A program made the position numbers and the translations under genes. Below the pieces are notes generated by a model. It had not been told where the DNA came from, searched no databases, and saw only the letters and a program-made list of their open reading frames with translations. Shown piece by piece: positions 23,286 to 28,525 of a stretch of 28,525 nucleotides of DNA (positions are counted from its first letter, which is position 1; the number at the start of each line of letters is the position of its first letter). The DNA comes from Candidatus Parcubacteria bacterium (GTDB lineage: Bacteria; Patescibacteriota; Microgenomatia; UBA12405): assembly GCA_023443725.1 (NCBI GenBank), contig JAEZTF010000011.1, positions 1 through 28,525 of the forward strand, given 5' to 3'.

Positions 23286-24576
23286 TTTTTATTTCTCTCA
23301 CATTTTTTATTTCTACCACTTTCCTCCCCATCACCTCAGCCTCTTTTTTTCGTTTGTCCCAATTTTTAACTTTCTTTACTTCACCCAATAAACTAACTTC
23401 TCCCACATAAACTGCATTTTTCAATAACGGTTTTTCTTTGTAACTACTCCACATCGCCGCCAATACTGCCAAGTCAGCTCCCGTATCATCAATTTTTATT
23501 CCACCTGTTACTGAAATAAACACATCATGGTTATATAAAGACATACCTAAATTTTTTTGAGCAATCGCCACCAACAATTGTCCTCGATTAAAATCAACTC
23601 CGGCAAAAACTCGTTTTGGCATTGGCGCAAAACTTTCAGTCACCAATGCTTGGACTTCAATACATATCGGCCTTGATCCTTCTACTACCAAAGTAATCGC
23701 ACTACCAACTTTTGCCTCATTTCCATTTATCAAATTTATTTCATCCGACTTTATTTCTCTTAAACCTTTTTCTTCCATTTTAAAAACTCCCACTTCATCA
23801 GTTGGACCAAATCTATTTTTTGTCGTTCTTAAAATTCTTAAGTCACCATTTTTTTCTCCTTCAAAATACAAAACCGTGTCTACCATATGTTCCAAAAGTT
23901 TTGGACCAGCCACTTCTCCATCTTTAGTTACGTGTCCCACAATAAACATTGCCACTCCTAATTTTTTAGCCAATTGGATTAATCGAAACGCCGACTCTTT
24001 AATTTGAGTCACCGATCCCATCCCTCCGGTCACTGATTCACACCCCACCACCTGAATACTGTCCACCACCACTATTTTGTACAAATCTTTTACTCGATTC
24101 AAATATTCCTCAATTTCTTCAACTGAGTTACTTTCAAAAATATCGAATCTTTCCGCGTTTAATCCCAATCTATTAACTCTTAAAGCAATTTGCTCAGCCG
24201 ATTCCTCTCCTGCTACATACAAACCACCAACTTCACCCACAAGTTGGGTTAAAAGTGTGCTTTTTCCAATCCCTGGTTCACCCGTAAAAAGCACTACAGA
24301 GCCACGAACAATTCCTTTACCCAAGACTCTATCAAATTCCCCTATGTTGGATGAAAATATATTCGATTTATTTTCCGATTTTATCTCTATTTTTGACAAA
24401 TTTTTGACTTCTGTTTTTTCTCCCAATCTTTTAGATTTTGAAAAAATTGGTTTTCCTAAACTCTTTACTTCTTTTAATGTATTCCACTCTCCACATCCGA
24501 TACATTGCCCCATCCACTTACCAAATTCATTTCCACAATTACTACAAACAAAAACCGTTTCCTTAATTTTCTTCAT
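23278..24576 (-). CDS. radA: DNA repair protein RadA (Sms)
   Basis: A 432-residue RadA/Sms: a DnaB-like helicase that drives branch migration in recombination. It has an N-terminal zinc ribbon (Cys11, Cys14, Cys25, Cys28), Walker A GEPGIGKST (99-107), Walker B-type VVVDS (169-173), the family's KNRFG motif (253-257) and a C-terminal Lon-protease-like domain (about 275-425) ending in a basic tail. Length is normal for the family. No SD is seen; TATAAT ends 5 bp before the ATG, suggesting a leaderless mRNA. pncC follows with an 8-bp overlap. Confidence 0.97.
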   Translation of the reverse strand: MKKIKETVFVCSNCGNEFGKWMGQCIGCGEWNTLKEVKSLGKPIFSKSKRLGEKTEVKNLSKIEIKSENKSNIFSSNIGEFDRVLGKGIVRGSVVLFTGEPGIGKSTLLTQLVGEVGGLYVAGEESAEQIALRVNRLGLNAERFDIFESNSVEEIEEYLNRVKDLYKIVVVDSIQVVGCESVTGGMGSVTQIKESAFRLIQLAKKLGVAMFIVGHVTKDGEVAGPKLLEHMVDTVLYFEGEKNGDLRILRTTKNRFGPTDEVGVFKMEEKGLREIKSDEINLINGNEAKVGSAITLVVEGSRPICIEVQALVTESFAPMPKRVFAGVDFNRGQLLVAIAQKNLGMSLYNHDVFISVTGGIKIDDTGADLAVLAAMWSSYKEKPLLKNAVYVGEVSLLGEVKKVKNWDKRKKEAEVMGRKVVEIKNVREIKNG

Positions 24577-24581
24577 TTCTT

Positions 24582-24641
24582 ATTATACCTTTAAATAAAA
24601 ACTTAAAAATTTCGAAGTAATCATTATTTTATTTAAGTTTT
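24582..24641 (-). promoter_or_regulatory. radA -10 box and upstream inverted repeat
   Basis: On the - strand, TATAAT (24587-24582) sits 5 bp before the radA ATG; no clear -35. Just upstream, AAAACTTAAA and TTTAAGTTTT (24597-24606, 24632-24641) form a perfect 10-bp inverted repeat. It may be a weak terminator for the DUF1015 gene or an operator. The rest of 24642-24769 holds no gene that I can support; a tandem decamer, CACGTTGAAA then CACGTTCAAA, lies in it on the - strand. Confidence 0.45.
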
Positions 24642-24769
24642 AATAAAAATCCGAAATTACAATTTTTGAACGTGTTTCAACGTGGGCGACCACATTGATT
24701 TTCCAGTGAAAAAATTCATAATGAGGATTTGTTAAACAAAAAAATATTTTTCGTGCGTTTACGGGCCTA

Positions 24770-26014
24770 TCATGAAGTCACTATTTTTCTGGCTTCCATA
24801 TAATATCGTTTTTCTTCCGATCTTCCCATGGAAAATGTTTTTCTTGGTAAAACCCCATCCTTCTCTACTGTCAAAAACAATTCCTCTTTTTTCATTGCCG
24901 GCAATAAAAATCCTACTGATTTTGGATTTTCTGTCACTATTCTTTTAACTGTCTCTTCTCCATGAATATAATCAATTTTCATTTCTGGATGATTTTTTTG
25001 ATATTCATCTAAACCAATTTGTAAACTGCCAACGGTCAAATTACTTCCAAAATTTTTTATTCCCAAGTTCCAATCTATTCTATTTTTATCAACCACATTT
25101 ACAAAATAATCATTTCCCAGCAAAAATTTTCTTAAATCTGTTTCATCAACATTAAAAACTACCCGATGTATTGGCTCAAATTCCAGTCCACCATCATATA
25201 CATTTACCAATTCCACCAAAGCAAATCTAGCTGGATGGTTTTCTCTTTCCTCATCATTTAAAGTCATTTTTAAATTATTCCAATGAGTTTTTGCTGTTGC
25301 CAAACTATGATTACCGTCCCCCATAGCAAACAAAAATCCATCACCACTAATTAATTTCTCTAAATTAAAAGCTATATTTTTAATTAAATCCTCATCAGTA
25401 ATCTTCCAACCATTTAGGTGTCCTCCATTCATCATCAAATCAAAATCATAAATTTTCTCTAGATTCAAACTAAACAAAGGTTCTATTACGGTTTTGTTAG
25501 AATCATCAATTAATACCATAATATGGGGCAATTCTATCAATGCATTTTTTCTAATTTCCAATCTTGGTGGTATTCTACTTTCTATTATTCCTTCAGTTGC
25601 CCTAATCAATGTTTTACTTCCTTTTGTATATTCATATTTTTCCAAGTCCAAAGCTACAACTAACCCATATCTAATTCTTTTTCCTTCGTTAGTAACCCTC
25701 TTTGTCAAAACAAAACCTTCAAATTTTTCTTCCAATAATCCCTTATCTAAATACTCCGTCCTGGCTTTATTAATTCGTTCAATTCTTTCTTGTTTATTAT
25801 TCGATTCCAAATATACTTCTGGTAAAGTTATTTTATACGTTGAAGGGTTATCTCCAACAAAATCTTCTACTTTCTTCCAATATTCTGGTTCTGAAGTATG
25901 TTGATCACAAGCCACCACTGCCCATTTATTTAAATCAACCCCATCCTTAGGCAATAAAATTTTTGGTATTGTCACACCAATTCTATCCAAACTATCTTTT
26001 AAGTGTTTATCCAT
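24770..26014 (-). CDS. DUF1015 family protein
   Basis: A 414-residue soluble protein of the DUF1015 family. Typical signatures are the N-terminal VACDQHTSEPEYWKKV segment, LIRATEGIIESRIPPRLEIR (about 135-154) and GDGNHSLATAKTHWN (about 234-248). The family is widespread in bacteria and archaea; its biochemical role is not established to my knowledge, though the conserved DGNHSxATAK stretch looks like an active-site or ligand-binding region. The gene begins 31 bp after the end of the small secreted-protein gene, with GAGGG directly next to the ATG, too close to be a good SD. Confidence 0.85.
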   Translation of the reverse strand: MDKHLKDSLDRIGVTIPKILLPKDGVDLNKWAVVACDQHTSEPEYWKKVEDFVGDNPSTYKITLPEVYLESNNKQERIERINKARTEYLDKGLLEEKFEGFVLTKRVTNEGKRIRYGLVVALDLEKYEYTKGSKTLIRATEGIIESRIPPRLEIRKNALIELPHIMVLIDDSNKTVIEPLFSLNLEKIYDFDLMMNGGHLNGWKITDEDLIKNIAFNLEKLISGDGFLFAMGDGNHSLATAKTHWNNLKMTLNDEERENHPARFALVELVNVYDGGLEFEPIHRVVFNVDETDLRKFLLGNDYFVNVVDKNRIDWNLGIKNFGSNLTVGSLQIGLDEYQKNHPEMKIDYIHGEETVKRIVTENPKSVGFLLPAMKKEELFLTVEKDGVLPRKTFSMGRSEEKRYYMEARKIVTS

Positions 26015-26045
26015 CCCTCATTTTAACACTAGAAATAGCTCTAAT

Positions 26046-26540
26046 TTATTTCTCAAATGTAGTTTTTACCCAACCATTACTCAGTTCACCAATTTGTGTC
26101 CAAACATAAATATCTCCATTTTTTGTTATAAAGAAATTTTCTTGACTTGCCCCAAACCATTGAACAACATCAAAGGCATTAATTGGTAGGGTTCTTTCAG
26201 TTTTATGAAATGAATAAACTTTATTTTGATAGTCACTGCCAAATTCCCACACACTACCATCATTAAGCAGAGTCATTGGTCCAACAAACAAAACTTTACC
26301 AGAAATATTATTGTTATTTATAGATTTTTCACCTAAAGCAATTTCTCTTGTTCCTTTTGGACATTTTTTTAAAACTGAAAATCCATCATCAAAACCATGT
26401 AACAAACCAGCTTTGTTCTCACAAACTATTGTTAATCTTGGTAGATCTTTTATTAAATCCTGTCCTAGTATTGTTTTTCCACCAAGTAACAATAAACACA
26501 TTAATAGTAAACCAAAAATCAGGGCAGATTTTTTCTTCAT
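26046..26540 (-). CDS. Small secreted or membrane-anchored protein, unknown function
   Basis: A 164-residue protein starting MKKKSALIFGLLLMCLLLLG, a typical signal peptide or anchor (about 4-21). The remaining ~140 residues are a beta-rich-looking domain with two Cys (VCENKAG, KKCPKG) and Trp-containing repeats (LLNDGSVWEFGSD, ITKNGDIYVWTQIG). These recall two blades of a beta-propeller (RCC1-like xxNGxxxxWG pattern), but two blades are too few for a propeller. A TTG 15 bp upstream is in frame, but the ATG at 26540 gives the better signal peptide. It lies between the rpsA terminator and the DUF1015 gene. Confidence 0.65.
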   Translation of the reverse strand: MKKKSALIFGLLLMCLLLLGGKTILGQDLIKDLPRLTIVCENKAGLLHGFDDGFSVLKKCPKGTREIALGEKSINNNNISGKVLFVGPMTLLNDGSVWEFGSDYQNKVYSFHKTERTLPINAFDVVQWFGASQENFFITKNGDIYVWTQIGELSNGWVKTTFEK

Positions 26541-26575
26541 TTTAATTTTAATCAATAATTAGTTATTTATATCAC

Positions 26576-26605
26576 AAAAAAGGCCCTCAATTTCTTGAGA
26601 GCCTT
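26576..26605 (-). terminator. Intrinsic terminator of rpsA
   Basis: On the - strand AAGGC-CTCAA-type stem (11 bp with one mismatch), TTTC-type 4-nt loop, then six T residues, starting 16 bp after the rpsA stop. Confidence 0.85.
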
Positions 26606-26621
26606 AATTTAATTTTGAATA

Positions 26622-27737
26622 TTACTTGTAGATAATATTTTTCTTGTCAGTTTCTACAATTCCTAAAGATATTTTTCTCTTTTCTACATCAATACTCTCA
26701 ATGTAGACCATTACTTTATCTTTTTCTTTAAAAGAAACACCACCAGTTAACTTGGAAATATGGATTAAACCTTCAACTCCAGTCTCAAGTTTAACCAAAG
26801 CTCCAAAACTAGCAATTCGAACTACTTCACCTTCAATTTCTTTATCTTTTGGATATTTTTCTTCAATCTTTTCCCATGGATCACCAGACAATCTCTTAAG
26901 AGAGAATTGTAATCTACCATCATCTTTACTGATTAATTTAATCTTGATTTTATCTTTTACTTTAAACATAGTTGAAAGTTCAGATACTTTTTCCCAAGAA
27001 ACTTCAGAAATATGAACTAAACCTTCCAAGTTTAGAGGCATACCATTGTTATCTAAATTGACTTTAACAAAAATACCAAATGGTTCAACCCTAACTATTT
27101 CAGCTTCAAAAACATCACCCAATTTCAAATTCTCAATTACATCAACTTCTTCACCAACTTTATCTGGTTCAGATACTAATCTTTCACTAAATACTAATCT
27201 ATTCTTAGCTTGATCAACTTCCAAAACTTTAGCTTTAACTTTCTTACCAATCATTTTATCTGGATCACCGTCATATTTGATTCCAATTTGAGATCCTGGG
27301 ATAAATCCAAAAAAACCAAATGGAGCTACTACAACCGCTCCACCTCGATTTAATTCTTTTGCAAAAACTACTACTTCACCACCATTCTTTTCTTTTTCTT
27401 TGAAATAATTCCAACCATAACCACTAGCTGCTCCTCTAATTGAAGCTAGTATTTGACCCTTATCATTTTCTGGAGTTCGAATTTGAACTTCTATTTCATC
27501 ACCAATTTTAAGATCATTAATATAATCTTTTACAAATTCAAATTCTTTACCAGTAACTATTGCATCAGTTTTTCCACCAACATCAATATAAATTGCTTTA
27601 TTTTTGATTGCAGTAATTCTTCCTTTAACTTCTTGGCCCTTTTTAAAACCCAAGGATTCAACTCCTTCAAGTTGAAGTAAATCAGCCATTGTCAAAATTT
27701 CTTTTGATTTTTTAGCTTTCTTTTCTTTTTTAGACAT
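26622..27737 (-). CDS. rpsA: Ribosomal protein S1-like protein, four S1 domains
   Basis: A 371-residue protein with a Lys-rich N-terminus and four S1 RNA-binding domains (about 35-105, 118-186, 207-283, 296-363). The third and fourth are closest to consensus (GDVFEAEIVRVEPFGIFVKV with GLVHISEVSW; IEGEVVRIASFGALVKLETG with GLIHISKLT). S1 helps mRNA bind the 30S subunit, which matters in a genome with few SD sites. Four domains are typical of many non-proteobacterial S1 proteins. No SD precedes the ATG, and a terminator-like hairpin ends just before it (see 27744-27769). A strong terminator follows. Confidence 0.92.
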   Translation of the reverse strand: MSKKEKKAKKSKEILTMADLLQLEGVESLGFKKGQEVKGRITAIKNKAIYIDVGGKTDAIVTGKEFEFVKDYINDLKIGDEIEVQIRTPENDKGQILASIRGAASGYGWNYFKEKEKNGGEVVVFAKELNRGGAVVVAPFGFFGFIPGSQIGIKYDGDPDKMIGKKVKAKVLEVDQAKNRLVFSERLVSEPDKVGEEVDVIENLKLGDVFEAEIVRVEPFGIFVKVNLDNNGMPLNLEGLVHISEVSWEKVSELSTMFKVKDKIKIKLISKDDGRLQFSLKRLSGDPWEKIEEKYPKDKEIEGEVVRIASFGALVKLETGVEGLIHISKLTGGVSFKEKDKVMVYIESIDVEKRKISLGIVETDKKNIIYK

Positions 27738-27743
27738 AAATAT

Positions 27744-27769
27744 AAAAAAATCCCGATTTATTCGGGATT
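27744..27769 (-). terminator. Terminator-like hairpin between 5S rRNA and rpsA (possible attenuator)
   Basis: On the - strand AATCCCGA/TCGGGATT (8 bp, 5-nt loop) followed by seven T residues. It is placed to end the rRNA operon, yet its T-run finishes 6 bp before the rpsA ATG. There is no room for a promoter in between, so rpsA transcription must pass through it. Confidence 0.8.
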
Positions 27770-27881
27770 CTAAGAGGGATTGGTTACCCCAAATAAATTA
27801 ATAATAAATAAATCATTTATCGAACCTTGTTTTGCTAATTATCTAATAACTACTTACTAAATAACTAATTTAGTTTCTGGA

Positions 27882-27999
27882 TTCCGGCCACGACCTATTT
27901 TCAAAACCCCTTGCGGGATTACTATTGTCAGCGCTAAAGCGTTTCACTTCTCTGTTCGAAATGGGAAGAGGTGGTTCCACTTCGCTCCAGTGACCAGAA
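27882..27999 (-). rRNA. rrf: 5S ribosomal RNA
   Basis: About 118 nt. The terminal stem pairs TTCTGGTCAC with GTGGCCGGAA. The conserved core CCCATTTCGAACAGAGAAGT and the later TAGCGCTGACAATAGT region match bacterial 5S rRNA. Ends are set by the terminal stem. Confidence 0.95.
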
Positions 28000-28146
28000 T
28001 TCAAAAACTAAATTTTTAAGTAATTATATTTTAACTTACGTTTTCTTGACCTCTAAATTGAGGTGCCATCGACTTTCAAACCCAAATTTGATTGGGGCTG
28101 AAAGCCGAATTATATTGAGAAAAAATTTCTTCAATCTTTCCTTTGC

Positions 28147-28525
28147 TTAGCTTAAATCCTTACAGATCTTCCACACGCAAAGTATTAACCGGTAGTCTCC
28201 CGGCGATTTCTCGTTCCTTGCGGAACAACGATTCCTTATCTTAGGGTCAGTTTCCTGTTTGAGATGCTTTCAACAGTTATCTTATAGAAACGTAGCTACT
28301 GAGCATTGCACTTGACAGCACAACTCACACACCAGCGGTTTCCTCGTCTAGGTCCTCTCGTACTGTAGACGAATCCCTTCAAGAATCGAACGATTACAAC
28401 GGATAGAGACCGAGCTGTCTCGCGACGCTCTGAACCCAACTAACGCAGCGCTTTAATGGGCGAACAGACCAACCCTTGGCCCCTTCTTCAGGGCCAGGAT
28501 GCGCCAAGTCGACATCGAGGTGCCG
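28147..28525 (-). rRNA. rrl: 23S ribosomal RNA, 3' end (partial)
   Basis: The last ~380 nt of 23S rRNA, continuing beyond the right edge. It includes CGGCACCTCGATGTCG at the window end, GTTCGCCCATTAAAG, GAGACAGCTCGGTCTCTATC and the sarcin-ricin loop AGTACGAGAGGACC. The 3' end is placed near the GGATTTAAGC stretch by analogy with other bacteria and may be off by some 15 nt. The 23S-5S spacer (28000-28146) holds two small hairpins and no tRNA. Confidence 0.93.

Noticed and set aside
24642..24769. 20-codon ORF (MNFFTGKSMW...) between the DUF1015 gene and radA
   Set aside because: It has no SD, no promoter and no recognisable membrane or charged pattern, and it is too short to support.
28050..28075. 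Copy of the 23S segment GGCACCTC..GTCGA in the 23S-5S spacer
   Set aside because: Only about 10 bases match and the order of the blocks differs, so this is most likely coincidence.

Overview
The window is AT-rich and uses the standard genetic code: several genes end in TGA and none needs TGA read through. The gene mix suggests a Patescibacteria (Candidate Phyla Radiation) genome, perhaps Microgenomates. The clues are a giant tail-fibre-like repeat protein, a Cys-rich surface protein with a pilin-like N-terminus, short palindromic elements inserted in frame into genes, and many genes without a Shine-Dalgarno (SD) site. The phylum is an inference; the partial 23S rRNA at the right edge could settle it.

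Layout. Positions 2-9128 (+ strand) hold a >2,600-residue surface fibre, cut at its 5' end by the window edge, followed by a membrane-anchored TPR protein with the same 68-residue C-terminal domain. A bidirectional terminator (9132-9157) separates them from the rest of the window, which is all on the - strand. Reading from low to high coordinate, the - strand carries: an O-antigen ligase/polymerase-like TPR protein; a LysM-M23 peptidase; two adjacent transcription units of nine small membrane proteins (12.4-15.2 kb), four with an SD-led start that changes or adds to simple ORF calling and three too short for routine calling; rho; an unknown protein; a two-gene unit of a SIMPL-domain protein and an 801-residue Cys-rich protein ending in an HEXXH region; a probable leaderless small ORF followed by a highly structured RNA and a very strong terminator; two single-gene units for TM-soluble-TM proteins with near-identical promoters and similar terminators; a pncC-like gene overlapping radA; a DUF1015 protein; a small secreted protein; rpsA; and 5S and 3'-partial 23S rRNA.

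How it fits together. The first 12 kb looks like an envelope and adhesion locus: a fibre, a partner with the same C-terminal module, a glycan ligase-like enzyme and a wall peptidase. The right end is housekeeping (rRNA, S1, RadA, Rho). Between them lie lineage-specific small membrane proteins that differ from their neighbours in having strong SD sites.

The most interesting items are the sORF/structured RNA at 20.81-21.19 kb, the paired promoter-terminator units at 21.4-22.8 kb, the tandem MNRxxRKxFWKxxW membrane proteins, the shared WWIIN C-terminal domain, the palindromic elements inside coding sequence, and a terminator-like hairpin just before the rpsA start codon. All calls are by eye; no database search or folding program was run.
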